Assembly: GCA_001970855.1 (NCBI GenBank)
Contig: LSSN01001146.1
Span: forward strand, 1 to 64,000
Origin: Smittium culicis
Taxonomy: Eukaryota; Kickxellomycota; Harpellomycetes; Harpellales; Legeriomycetaceae
DNA: 64,000 bases
Direction of reading: 5' to 3'
Below, piece after piece: positions 45,473 to 58,839 of this stretch (position 1 is its first letter; every line of letters begins with the position of its first letter). The notes below the pieces were generated by a model, which made no database searches, had not been told where the DNA came from, and saw nothing but the letters and a program-made list of their open reading frames with translations. A program made the position numbers and the translations under genes.

Positions 45473-46318
45473 TTTGAGAATGCACGAAGAATGTATTAGT
45501 TGTGGTGTGTATGTTTATTCGAGCTGATTTATTATAAAAAAGAATTGTAAGTTGAATGTATATAGTTTAAAGATATCTTTATATCTGAACTTAAATTAAC
45601 CTGAATCTGTTTATTAGTATTTGCCGCTTAGTTATTTATTCGTTGGTCTCGTCAGCTATTCCTAAAATCCCGCCTAATTTTTTTGTATTTACTGAATGCA
45701 ATTTCTTTTTTCTTATTGCGCATAGATTCTCTCTATTTTTTAAATGGCAGCAATAACACTAACAAAACAGTCCAATTATCTGCCTGATCTCCATTCTCAC
45801 ATCTAGTTAATGGCCTATCAGAGAAGGCATAAACTGATTCTTTACACGAAAATTAAGCTAAAAGCGGTAATTCCTCCTCCGACAAATTAACAAAGCCTAT
45901 AAGCCATTTCTGCCTCCTGCAAAATAAGCAGATTGGACGAAAAGTGCTTAATAGTGCCCTAAATTCAAATCTACACTTTTACAACTCATTTTTGGCCCAC
46001 AAATAAACTTTGCGATACTAAACGAAATATGCCCTATCAAATAATCCCGCATACTTTTTGATTATTAACGCGCACTACTAAAGCCTCCCAGTTTTCACCA
46101 CTCCTCCTAACTCCTCCCCCTCCCCCCACCCAAAAAAAACTTCCTCACTTATCCATATTGCTTCAAAAAACCCTTTTTTTTCTCTACTGCTATCCATCAA
46201 TATCATCATTCGTCTTCACCCTAAAAATTCCACTTGATAACCGTTCATTTGCTTAATATTAATCTACAAATAACCTTGATATAAAAATGTTGATAATAAT
46301 AACTAATTTGAACCACTA
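45473..46318. promoter_or_regulatory. Divergent intergenic region with pyrimidine tracts
   Basis: It lies between the BIR gene (-) and a possible small gene (+). At 46083-46137 the + strand has runs of C and T (CTCCTCCCCC, then TCCCCCCACCC), and more CT-rich DNA continues to 46190. Several CCAAT-like TCCAATTATC and AGCCATTT elements occur. It is probably promoter DNA; the actual factor sites are unknown. Confidence 0.4.
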
Positions 46319-46583
46319 ATGGATTCAGTCAATTGTGTTCTTCAATTACGAGATTTTAGTATACCCAGCCACTAGCATTTATTATATTAATATAAGTATA
46401 TTAAGGCCAACATTATTTAGGACCTTTATAACTTTCTCATATATTTCAATCAATACTTTTATAGTAACTAAAGCCCAAAAGAAATCAATAGAATGTATAA
46501 ATCCAAGTAACTATTTTCTAGCCTCCAAGAATAATTTTACTGATGTTATTAGTAAAATAAAACAAGAAATGATACGTATATAA
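46319..46583 (+). CDS. Possible small two-exon gene, 52 residues, unidentified
   Basis: Exon 46319-46358 (MDSVNCVLQLRDF plus one base), a 106-nt GT-AG intron, and exon 46465-46583. The phase-1 join gives DFITKAQKKSIECINPSNYF and then an amphipathic Lys/Ile-rich C-terminus ending IKQEMIRI. It lies downstream of a promoter-like pyrimidine region. No family recognised and no membrane segment. It could be a small complex subunit or a chance open frame. Confidence 0.35.
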
Positions 46584-49500
46584 TGTATACTATTTATTAA
46601 TCTGATTTGTTTCAAAGTAGATACTCCCATTCCCAATTTTACTAATTTGGATTTCTTCATTTGTTTATAGAGTAATCATTAATGAATATTTGAATTTTAT
46701 TTCCATTAATAAACTCTCTTTATCCTTCTAATATATTCATTGTCAACTTTTAATCTCACGCTGTATATTTTATTGACATCACTCACCTAATTTTTTATCG
46801 CCAAAATTTTTTATCATATAGCTATAAGTTTAAACTATATATATCTAGGAATCTAAAGATAATTTAATACCTTTAATCAAATCATTAGATGCTATTTAAT
46901 ACTTAGATGATGTAAAAATAAATACTCCAATCCCTATATATATTTTTTCTCTAACTTTTCTCCTTATAAAAGCTTAAAATAGATATTAGTTTTTTTTCTA
47001 CAATTACCTGATATAAAATACTAATTTACACATAATTCACTCATTATTTCATATAGGATTATTTTTATCACTTGAGCCGACCTTTCGAATCGCGTATATT
47101 CTTATACTTTTTTTAATTCAATAATTATGCCATAAATAACAAAAATTAGCACAAAATTATAAAATCTGCCAAGAAATACTTTATTTTAGTAAAAGCTTAG
47201 CTTAATCGTGTTATAATAACTATATTAATACGATTTTCTAAACTTTAATAAACTTTAGGTCATATATTCAAAAATAAAAATTTTTATCATTCAAAGAAAA
47301 ATACCCCAAATTCAAACTTCGAATACCTCCTATTTTTTATATCAAATTCCCGCAAGTTGTCCGTAGAAAATATAACTTTAATATGAGTTTACATTCACGA
47401 CTTTGGATATTACTTTTTAGTAATACCTATTGACTGCTCTAACCACAGCCTTAATTAAAATAGAGTCAATACTAGTTTCTTATAATACGGATTAATAAAG
47501 ATTATTATTCATTTTTCGATCAAGATTAAACCAGTTATCAATTCAAAAAAAAATTTAGATATGAATACTCTTCTAAATCATAGCATTTAAAATTTAAAGT
47601 TGTCCATCAATATAAATATGGAATTATAATCTCCATTCTATTCGATCTAATATATTCGTAACACATTTAAACCACTTTTAATCAATAGATATATAAGCCT
47701 AAATCATAAACACGGGATGTTTTTTTGAGTAGCAGATTATTTTCTAATAAATTTTTCTTGGTTTTCAAATTTTATTTGGTTTATAAATTCAATTAGAATA
47801 TAATATCAAAAAGGATTAAAAAGTAGAATTAATAAAAATACCTGGTTAGCTTCAACAAATAAAATTTCATGGGAAAAAAGTTCCTCTCACACTAAGAATC
47901 TCCCATATATACTTTTAATACGCTCTGTTAATATTCTTATTAGATTACCAAAAAAATTATATTCAATTTTATCTTCGTAAGATTACAAATTATTAATATC
48001 TTAATTCAGTGTTTTTTAACTGAATTAATATTTTATATTTCGATTTAGTTTCTTTTCCTGTAAATTCTTTAATTTCTTTTCAATATCCATATTTGATTTC
48101 GATTTAATAAAGCTAAAAATACATACACTTTACTTATTTCTATAGCTCTTTTATTTGGGAGGTTCTTTTGAGAAGCGGGACACTTTTTATTAAACTTTTC
48201 CTTGGTTTCTAATTTTTTTAGGAGTTACAATTCAATAAATAATATACTGTCAAATTCTTTCAATAATTTATGGATTAAATCCGCCTAATACTAACTACCA
48301 AATAAAATTTCAAGAAAAAAAAGCTGCTTTTTCCCTAAGGCTCTACCATATTCGAGTAAAAATGTTATTTTGAAGAATTAGAAATTAAAAATATTAAACC
48401 ATTATCCTATACCAAAATAATAAAAAATAACTATAATAGCATTCATATTAATTTCGATTTATTTTTTTTGGGCGAATGAATCGTAAAATTATTTGAAATC
48501 TTGCATTACATATTCACCACATACAATTTGTCTGAATCCTTAATTCAAAAACTAAAATTTCTTTTTTCAAATTCAAAACATTTTATATACTTTAATTATA
48601 TAATTAAAACGATATAAGTATGAACATATGTTTTAAATCGATGTTACTTTAATTCTTAATTCCAGAAATCGATTTATAAACACACAGCTTTTTTCCAGAA
48701 AACACGGCCCTTTAGTCATCAATGCAGGAAACTCAAACAATTTTTTTTTCATTTATATTTAGTAAACGTGAAACTATATATATCTTAAAGGTATGCTACA
48801 TCAAAAGAGTCAAAATTTTTAATTTTTCTTATTAATACCTGGCATCTCTATAATTCAAAATTAAATAATTTTGCTATTCTTTAAAGTATACCTGGATTTA
48901 ACTGAATTTCGATAATATTAATCGGTAATTAGAAATGGAATATGATTAAAAGATTTTAAACTTGAATATATATTTTTATCATTCTTTAATGGCTTTAATA
49001 CATGAAATTCCTGTCTAGATACTATCAAAGTTAAGAATAAGGGATTAGTGCTGATTTTTTGTGCCACATATATACATAAGTATCACCTAATAGAACTTTT
49101 TAGTAGAAAATTCATACTAATTATTCTATTAAGAATTATATTATCAATATAAACTGATACAAATTCATAATATTAGAAACTATTAAAACTTTAATTTAAA
49201 TGACTAATCAAAATATAAACGGGTTTTAAGATGTATTTTTTCAAGAATTCTAATTAGTTAAAACTTTTAATTACTTAATTTTTTCCATATAAATTTAATA
49301 ATATTATGTTTTGAAAGCCTGCTTTTAATAAAAATAATAATATTAAACTTTAAATTTAACTATGAACTTTAATTTTAACACTTTCTACAACATAAAAATT
49401 ACAGTCTAAAGTGAAAATCTAGATCAAGACAGTTTAGTATAAAAAAATACGCTACATTTTTAATTTTCAAAAATTTAGCCTACTCTTCATAATTTACAAA

Positions 49501-52500
49501 CAATTTTTGAAAATCATTTCATTATTTGACATCTGACTTTTTTCTAATATTTTTATTATCATTTTATGACTAAATTTAAATAGCTAAAATTATGTGATCA
49601 TTGTAGAAACTCTTTCTTTATAATCTGAATTATGGATTTCGTATATAAAATCAATATAATTTTTTTATTTTATTTCTATTTATCATATTTACATTAAATT
49701 TTATTCGTACTTTTCACTCTTTTACTTTTTTTTGCATATTTTTATTAATTGATAATATTTTTCCCTTAAAAATTAGTTATTTATTTATATTTTGAAAATT
49801 CGGATTGATAATATTTTTCTCCTTTTATAAAAAATAAAAACATTAGCGAATTTTGATAGCAAATATCTATTATAGCTAAATTTGAAGTGAATCATGTTTA
49901 TTATATTATATTTTAAAAAATCAAAATTTACCACTATTCAGTTAGTATTCTAGGAGCTAAATCACTCATTTAATAATCAATACTTTTTAAATACTCAAAT
50001 CATAATTTCTTATCTTTCATAAGATTAAATGCAGATTTTTAGGGTACTCTAAGACAACATAGATTTTTAAATAGTTATTTTTATAAGCAAATTAATATAA
50101 GTTAATCAATCTATTATTACGATAAATTTTATCAATTTAAATTTTATCAATTTAAATTTTTTTTTTAATATTATTTAATTCAATTAATAAGCTTTTATTA
50201 TATAATATGGACACAAATATTAAATATATCAAAATTTATCTTTATGTTTCCTAATTTCAAAAAGGAACCAAAAATAGACTTTTATTTCAAAATTAAAGGA
50301 TCTCTGTACAGCTTAAGGTAAAAAAAATATATAGCCAAATTAAATGTTATTTTATTTTAAAATTTCCTCAATTTTGATTTTGATTTTTATTAAGGTAAAC
50401 TATTTCCGATTTTAATGACATTTATTAAATTTAATACGGATTCATTAATTTGAAATATTTTTTTGTGTCATGTTTTAGCAGAGTATTTGCTATATTTTGA
50501 ATAAATTGAATTTATTATAGAATTATTTGATCTAATATACTATTTACTTAATTAAATTAGTTAAATTTGCGATGATATCATTTAAAAGAATATATTTTGA
50601 AAATAATGTAACTTCTTATTGCGAAATAGTCCCCTTATAGCCTATTTTTTCCACCGGGATCTTATTTTATCTAATTTATATAGTTAATTTTTATTATATG
50701 ATCAATTAAAATTAATAAGACCTTATTTTTGCTATAAATTAATGCTAAACATGATTTACTATTTTTTCGCCATATCTGGCTTATTTAATTTAAATTAAAA
50801 CAGCAAATTTTCTCCGAATTTTAATTTCTATGATTTATGGTATTTGATTTGACATTTTTTGTAGAGGTAGAATATAATATCTTCAATTTGAAAATTAAGT
50901 TTCAGAATGATATCTAAATATAATAAAATTTTATTTCACATACATACTAGTATATTAGAAACGAATCTGGATGTATTATTTCCATATTTAATAATGATAA
51001 ATTAATTATAGAGGTTTATAATCTCAATCTTATTAAAGATAGATATTTCGTCAATTTTGATTATAATATCTGATTTAATAATAGGGAAGATTTTATATAG
51101 TCGTAAAATTGCTTAAAAAATTATTTTTAGGAGAATTTTATCACTAGTTATTTTAGCCGAAAACATTTTTGTTATTAATTTATTTAAACAGGGTATTAAA
51201 TGAATTTATCACATTAAATAATTGAAGGTAAATTAAATTTCAATTTTTTATCACAAAAAATCGAATTATATATATCAAGCGTAAATATTAACGAGTATCG
51301 AATAGTTTCAAGACTTTATTCAATTCAATTAAATAACGAATAAATTTCATTAAAAAATTTATAGCTTTTCAAATAGTAGCCCAAAATAAAAATATAAAGA
51401 AATTATATGAATCTATCGACCTCTATTCTACTCATTTACGGGGAATTAGACTGTTTTTTATCTATAAAATACAGAAAATTGCTTTCTTCTCTAATAGATT
51501 AATTCAGAAACTAATATACTTTTAACATTATTGATAATAACAGCAGAGCATAGATGTACTTATAATAATTAATTTATACAAAAAAACTTATTTATAAAGA
51601 TTACTGATGGGAAAGAGATATTTCGTTTTTGATGTGTAACGAATAAGATAAGCGGTATAAATTACTATATTTTAATGATTTTTCAATATTCATAATCGGA
51701 TTCTAATTTAAAAATGAAAATTCATACTTCTTTTAATTGCTCATTAAATGTCTAATTGTCTTTCAAAATTATACTAAAAATTTCAAGAGCATTTTTTTCT
51801 CAATGATATTTAAATTATAAAATTTTTTAACATTCAAATATTGTCTTTTTGACATCTTGATAGCCGGGATATCGAGGTTTTATAAATTTTAAATAAATTA
51901 AGGGAAATAAATAAGCTAATTATCTCGATATAACTAAAATATCAGTTAAAAATAAGTAAAATTTTTAAAAATCAAATAAAAATATTATCTAATAAAATTC
52001 GTCTTATTTTTATTATCCAATTGATTTTTAATTTATGTGGAAAAAAACAGTAGATAAAATTTTAATATTATGTGCTATAATTTTAAAAATAACAAAAAAT
52101 TACTAAAATCATAAATTTTATTGTTGAAATAATATTATTTATTGTAAAATAAATATAAATAATTTACATCATAAAGCTCATTAGTTAAATTTTTTTTCAA
52201 TATTAAATTTGAATTTTAAAAAATGATGTTTTTAAATTTATACAGTGCACCAATTTTTTTTTTAGTATATTTTTGTGAAGCTAAAGATAATTATTTACAA
52301 CCATTAAAGTTTTTCAATGTATAAAAAGTTTGCTGACTACAATAAGATCAATATAACCTGATATTAATCAATTTATATAATTTTTTAATAAGATTTTATT
52401 GAAATATTTATTTAAAAAGCTTCTTTTAATATATAAATCATATTGAATTATATATATTATTTATTTGAGGATCTCGTATGAACCCTGAATAATTATGTTT

Positions 52501-55500
52501 ACTATATATATATATGTTAGTTTGGGCTTGAAATGGATATTTTAGATAAAAGATATTTGATTATACTGTTTTTTCTTAAAGGGTAAAAATTTAACGCAAT
52601 CCACAAACTAAATAATCTAAATAAAATTTATGCATAAGGCGAGATATCTTTGAATTAGTGGAGGTTTTTGAAGTTTTAATTATGATTTAAATTATCTACA
52701 ATAGATAATTTATTCAATTTATAAATTAGAAAGAAAATTAATTTTTATATTGGTCAATTTCTCAATAATTTACATATCTGATAAAGATTTATGAAAATTT
52801 TGCATTTTATTTAATAAGATGCTTAGAATAATAGAAATTTTCACATATATTTTATTTATCAATACAGTATTATAAATGATCTGAGCGTACATTTTTCCAT
52901 TGACAAATAATATGTTATAAAATAATAACCAGCAAAGATTCATATTTGTATATATTAAATTATGACTTGATAGCATGATTGAAAGTATAAAATATACAAT
53001 TTTTTATATATTTTAACTATTTGAATTAATGGTATAATATCAATATATATTATGGGGGTTTCTTTTCTGTATACCTTTTCTTCTTAAAATAAATCGACAC
53101 AATCTAATTGATTGAAGCTTATTAGATCTTTTCTCTTTCAGGAGCAACAATATTTTTGGTAGTCATCATTTCTACGTAATTTGGATTCCAAAGAGTATAA
53201 ATAAATTTTAAAGTTGTAATTAAATAAATTATATATTTTTTATTTTTATTATTTTTTTATGAGTCAAATTTATTAGAATGTGTAATGGATTATGAAATAA
53301 TTTATATAATGGTTATAGTTAGAATATACTTGCCTATTATTTAAATGTAAGACTTTAAAATGTGTATTTAATTATAATAATATTTCGTGAAACTCAGAAA
53401 ATTATTATAATATCGATTTTTTTAGCGCCCCTCTTGTTTATAGCGACTATGTTAATGGTTTTTACACATAATTAATTATTTTTTCAGGTTTTTTTTTCTG
53501 AATTGAAATAAATTTTTCCTGATGTAAATCAATTAAAATTTATTTGTTGTAAAAAAAAAATGACTATAAATAACTCTTCATGAATATTTTAAAGTTATTC
53601 ATTAGGAGTATTTAGTTTATTATTTAATTAAGATAATAAAATTAAATCGTTATTACATTATTCAAGCAAAAAAAATTTAAAAAAAAGTGAATACTTCCGC
53701 ATGTATAAAAAAAGTATGACTTTAGTAATAATTATGATTTTATTTATATATAAATCATTTGTAATAGGGCTTTACTCAAATATGAATTTTGGAAAAGTGT
53801 ACTAAAGTATTATGGTGAATACGATTAATAGCCAAAAATTTTGGTACTATTAATAGTCTAAATAAATTTTAATTTATTAAATTTTATCATTTATTTTACA
53901 TTGGGCTTTGACAATTTTTTTCTTTATTGTTTTTTGTTGCTGAATTTGCTAAAATTATAAAAAAAAAATTTTTTTGCACTAATAAGATCAGTAATTTTTT
54001 CAAAATTTCAATCCAAAATATAAAGAAGTAGTTAGTAAAATTGTAATTTTTAAGTTTTGAGAAAAAAAAAACGACTTATTCATTTATTTAAAAACACTAC
54101 TATAAAATAATCAGTAAATAAAAAAAATTTAAAAGTCTAAAATGATTTATCGTGACACATTTTTTCAATTAATATCTATGAATTTATTTTTCACTATATT
54201 GTATTTAAAGGGATTAAATATTTTTAATACTTCAAACTGAACTTTTATTAACGTGTAATTAATAATTTTTAACCATAAAAAAAAAATAAAAGGTATAACA
54301 TAAAACGCTAAATAATCCAAAAAAAAATTAAGTGTAATCTAAACTAGTTCTGATTCTTAAAAAAAAGGCTTTTTATAGAATATTTGGATATGAATTTGAA
54401 AGTCTAAATAAAAATTAAGATCTTGGCGATGAGCAGAATAAAAAGCCAGAATTTTTATGGATTTTATAAAATAATTGGAATAATCTTCAGATCAAGAAAC
54501 AACCACTGGTATAATATTCTGGTATTCTTATTTTTTTTTAAAGTAAAAACTTATTCTTGATTCGATAACTTTTGATTATTTACACTTTATTTCTAGAAAA
54601 ATTGTGTTATATTATTTTAAGTTTTCTTATCATTTAAAGTAAATATTGATAATTATATTGTTATTTATATTCAAAAAAATAATAAATGAAACGTGATTAT
54701 TTTTATATTTACACTAGACTATTTATTATGTGAAAAGGATACATTATTTTTAATTAGCGCTTATTATTTTTTTTTTTAATAAATTTAGCTGTAATCTGGA
54801 TTTTTTTTAGTCTAAGAAACGTTATTATTTAAAATTTAACTGCTTTATTTAGAAATAATCCTGTTAATTTATAAATATCATAAGTAATGTTAAAAATATC
54901 CATTTTTTAAAATTTTTTAATTTATTATTAATTTTTTTTGCAAAAAAAAAAAAAAACTCTTTATCTCGGTGATATTTTTCATGGGTTTCACTATGGATAC
55001 AATCAAATCAAAAACTAATCGCATAGTAATTCACTTTAGTTCTTGCTTCTCGAAATAAGAAAAACGGTATACTAGAATAAGAAATAAGAGTATCAATATC
55101 AATCTTTTTAAAATAATTTATTTGACTATAAAAAGCAATAATAAACAAGATATTATTTTTTTTTCATAGAAAATTTTTTACTATATAATTTAAAATTTAT
55201 ATGCTGAAAAAAAGTAGCAAATATTTTTTTTTACATGCAATACACATTTAATTAATTAATATCGAATAGAGATATATTAAAAATAGACAACTATTTTTGA
55301 AGAGAATCAAAAATTGTACTTTTAAATTTTTCATTTCAAAGATAAGATAAAAATAATCTTTTCATTTAACATTAATATACCACCTTTTTAACAAAAGTTA
55401 TATAATTATATAAAAGTTGGTAAATGGTTATTATAAATCCATTTAAATTGAATTAATTTCCCCCAAAGTAACTCTAGATTTTCATAAATATCACATATCA

Positions 55501-57320
55501 AAACATGTTAATCAATCACATATACAAACAAATAAATTAATTATATTTAAATAAAATCTATCTGGGGAGATATCTTGGTAAGAATAAAATACAATCTTGT
55601 AAATTTTAAGTCTCTTTTACGAAAACGTTTTAGCGATCTGAACACCTTATATTTAATCTAATTATTATTTATATTTTTGATAAATTTAATCAACATAGAT
55701 AACGTATTAGCTATTACGACTAATATGATGCGTTAAAAATTAAGAATTAAAAAAATAATGTTATAAAGTATAATCGGGCTTAGTAAGCAAAATTTTTTTA
55801 TCAATAGTGTGTGGAAGGTTTGCGATAACTTAAAAATATGACTATATAGGCCAAAAAAACAAAATTTAGCAAAATTTTAGAGATTTTTACTAATTAATTT
55901 GATACAAGTACTGCAAATTCTTTCAGTTAATAGATATTAATAAGTATTTCATGATCACGATAATTTTTTATGATGTCTTGATTATCAGTATAACCTTTTA
56001 ATCAACAAAATGTTTAGTGTATTTAAACCATCCAACTGAGTTATATTTAACGTTTAATTATCAACACCTTTAAAATATCAGTTTGATGAAATTCATAAGC
56101 AAATGGAAAATCATCTAATTAATAACCAGAGAGCAAAAAAGACAATGGATTGGCCATAAAAGGATTAATGGATACATAAAAAAAAAAGAAGAGAAAACGC
56201 TTTTAGGACTTTGACAACTATTGTAGAAGTGCTGAGTTTACTATTTTAAGAAGTGCCAGACAGAATTTTCTGATTACTTGGATTAATTGACACTTTCTCA
56301 AGCACTGGTGTTCCTAAAAAGGAAATAATAATCATCCATCTGGTTAATCCTTTATTTTATAATGATTCGCATAAAATAATTCCAGCCAACCAATTATTTG
56401 CTATAAATTCATGTGTGTATGCAATGTATCAATTTTGACAAGATCCAGGGGAATAGCATAATTTGGAGTACAAAGCACACTACAATATAGGCGCGATTCT
56501 AGCAGAAAATCAATTTTGTTGATTTCGAAGTGTATGCTGACATACACCAGCACCATATTTTTAGAAGTTTTATTAGTGAAAATTAGCGCTTTTATTGAAG
56601 GGGCTAATTAGTGCCATCGTTATTATACTAAAATAAAATTCCGTAATTAAAAAAATGTATATACTAACGTAGTGTTGGTTAATCATGATTTTTTCTCTAT
56701 TAATGGCGTTAGTGTCAACGTTTTTTTTTTTTTTTTTCAGTTTAGGATATTTTGGATTTGCGTAAGCGTCGATCAGACGCTCTTCTGAACATCTCATTTT
56801 TTCGGATATGTTGAAATAGTAAAATGTATAAATAATCACAGGACTGGCATATGGACGAAAATGAAGCTTATCTCACCAAATATAAAATATAAAATCCCAA
56901 ATAAATTATTTTTTATCTATGGAATTCGACAGTAGATTCACAATAGCCTTGGTAAATCATATTATAAGAAAAATCAATCTTATCTACATATCAATAATTA
57001 AAACAATAAACTATTCAACTTTTTATAACTAAATTTACAACCTTTTTAATAGTTTCTCGTACTATTTATACAATAGGCTATTTCCGTTTTAAATAAAAAA
57101 AGCAAGGACTTGACATTAGAAGGTAATCGATTTTAGCATAGATACAAAAGCTACATAACTTATATCTCTAAAAACTCACCTAACCCTGAAATAAAATATA
57201 AATCAATAAAATTATAGAATATAGTTCGAAACTAGTAAATGAAATTAAATTAAGCTTATCAAAAAAAGGTTTTTTCGCACTATAATATTATTTTTTCGAA
57301 TTTCTTACAGATATTATAAA
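46584..57320. other. Long AT-rich gene-poor region
   Basis: About 10.7 kb in which I find no supported gene, tRNA or rRNA. It consists mostly of A/T runs with stops in all frames. Two diverged copies of a repeat lie at about 47650-47960 and 48110-48400. Short coding-like scraps occur at 56280-56560 (+) and 56573-56839 (-), listed among the findings. Multi-exon genes with very short exons could have been missed. Confidence 0.5.
47650..48400. repeat. Two diverged direct copies of an AT-rich repeat
   Basis: Copy one, near 47725, reads TTTTGAGTAGCAGATTATTT and then TTTCTTGGTTTTCAAAT. Copy two, near 48168, reads TTTTGAGAAGCGGGACACTT and then TTTCCTTGGTTTCTAATT. A second shared pair is AAATAAAATTTCATGGGAAA against AAATAAAATTTCAAGAAAAA, about 150 bases on in each. 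Boundaries are uncertain. Confidence 0.4.
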
Positions 57321-57327
57321 GAAAAAG

Positions 57328-58071
57328 TAAAATTGATATCCAAATTTGCACACAAATACTAGATCTAAGTTTGGTCATTATAAACTACATAAAAGCTGTA
57401 AATTATGTTGCAGAAAAGTCTTTATCTACGCCTAAAGACCCTTTACTAGGGAAAATAATGCTAAAAGCTATAACAAATCTAACAAACTTGCACTACCAGA
57501 ACACTTTCGAGACAGATCAACTTGTTTACTGTATTCAAAACACTCTTGGAGTTTATATAAATACAGGGTCATATATACTAGGTAAATTTAGGTCTTACAT
57601 ATTTAGTTTGGCGATAAATTAATATATTATTTAAAATAAATAGATTCTATGATCTTGAATAAGAATAAAGAAGAAACTCACATTGGACTGGAATATTTGG
57701 TCAAATACTTCACAATCAACTCTAGAGTATGTCAAAAATTTCACAGAGTATTTGAAATGGTTTTATGTGATAATGTAAGAGTACTAATAAAAGGAATTAC
57801 AGATTTGATTAAAAAATCGCCTAATGTGATTTCAGATTCCAGTCATACAATTAAAAGCATCAATAGTTCATTTGGAAAATTATCATCGGTTTCGATATTA
57901 ATACATTTGATGTATTTAGAAAATAAACAAGAAAATAACCACAAATTTAGTTTATCACCTATAATTCATTTATCCATCAGAAGCTTGTTGGTTTCATTAA
58001 ATTTAAATAGCATCAAATCAAATGAAATCAAGCTTTACAAAACAATAATTTATGTACTATTTGGTTTATAG
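57328..58071 (+). CDS. Unidentified helical protein, 5' end incomplete
   Basis: Two exons are visible: one ending at 57581 and 57644-58071, joined by a 62-nt phase-1 GT-AG intron. The first begins at an acceptor near 57328 or slightly upstream, since its frame is closed by TAA at 57317. The product reads IDIQICTQILDLSLVIINYI, then LLGKIMLKAITNLTNLHYQN, and across the join GSYILDSMILNKNKEETHIG. It is rich in Leu, Ile, Asn and Lys with regular amphipathic helices, like ARM/HEAT-type proteins, but I cannot assign a family. Upstream exons must exist and were not found. Convergent with the R-SNARE gene. Confidence 0.5.
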
Positions 58072-58340
58072 AATTTTCTTGTATTTTAAATATGCGTGTA
58101 TTTTTTATTTTAAGATGGTTTTTTTTGTAGATTATAAATAAATGAATATAATAATTTATATAAACTGTTAGATATATTTTGTTGATTTAATTATAAATTT
58201 TGAGATGAGCTATCAATTATTCTATTTTTGCTTATTTTAAACTAATACTTTTCAGTATTCCATGAATTAAAATCTTAATTAGCCTTTAAATACTGTTTTA
58301 AAATATCTTCATAATTGGACCTATAATGAATTTGGAGATT

Positions 58341-58839
58341 TTAGTAATTAGGTACTAAAAAAAATATGAATATTTGATTATTCTTACCAAGGATTATCAA
58401 AATGATTACAATAATCACAAAAGTTATCATTAAAGTTATTTTTATTTTGTTGAACCAAAGTTTGTTTTTTGTAGACCTTGCTTTTCTCTGAAAAACTTTA
58501 GCGCTTTCAGACATTTCATCTATTTAGATACCATCAAAAATATACTTTATGAATAAATATATAACACAATTTCAAAAATTTAAAAATGATATGAATAAAA
58601 GTATCAAAAGAATTTATACCTGTTTTAATTTGTAAGGAATCTAAATTTTCTCCTCTTTGGAGAACTTTGTTGATATTTTGTTGCATTATTTCGGCCACTT
58701 CTTCTACTTGCTGATTTATAATTTTAGCTTTTTTAGCCGATGCAGATGCCTTGGGTTGGTTTACATCATCTGGTCTAGGAGTTGATACAACCTGGGCATA
58801 AGACAATTTTCTCTCGCCCTTATCTCGGCTAAAATTCAT
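58341..58839 (-). CDS. R-SNARE, synaptobrevin/VAMP (Snc/Syb type)
   Basis: Exon 58839-58620 and exon 58519 leftward, joined by a 100-nt phase-1 intron. The protein has a short polar N-terminus, then the SNARE helix QQVEEVAEIMQQNINKVLQR with the zero-layer Arg in LQRGENLDSL. DEMSESAKVFQRKARSTKNK, a Trp at the membrane border (KLWFNK) and the tail anchor ITLMITFVIIVIILIIL follow. Synaptobrevins drive fusion of secretory or endosomal vesicles with target membranes. After the anchor the frame either reads on to TAA at 58341-58343 (132 residues) or is cut by a 33-nt GT-AG segment (58388 to 58356) that keeps the frame (121 residues). Both end VPNY. Confidence 0.88.

Noticed and set aside
46319..46583. 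Assignment of the small gene to Sec61-gamma/Sss1
   Set aside because: The spacing of Lys, Cys and Pro residues looked vaguely similar, but the membrane helix essential to that family is missing.
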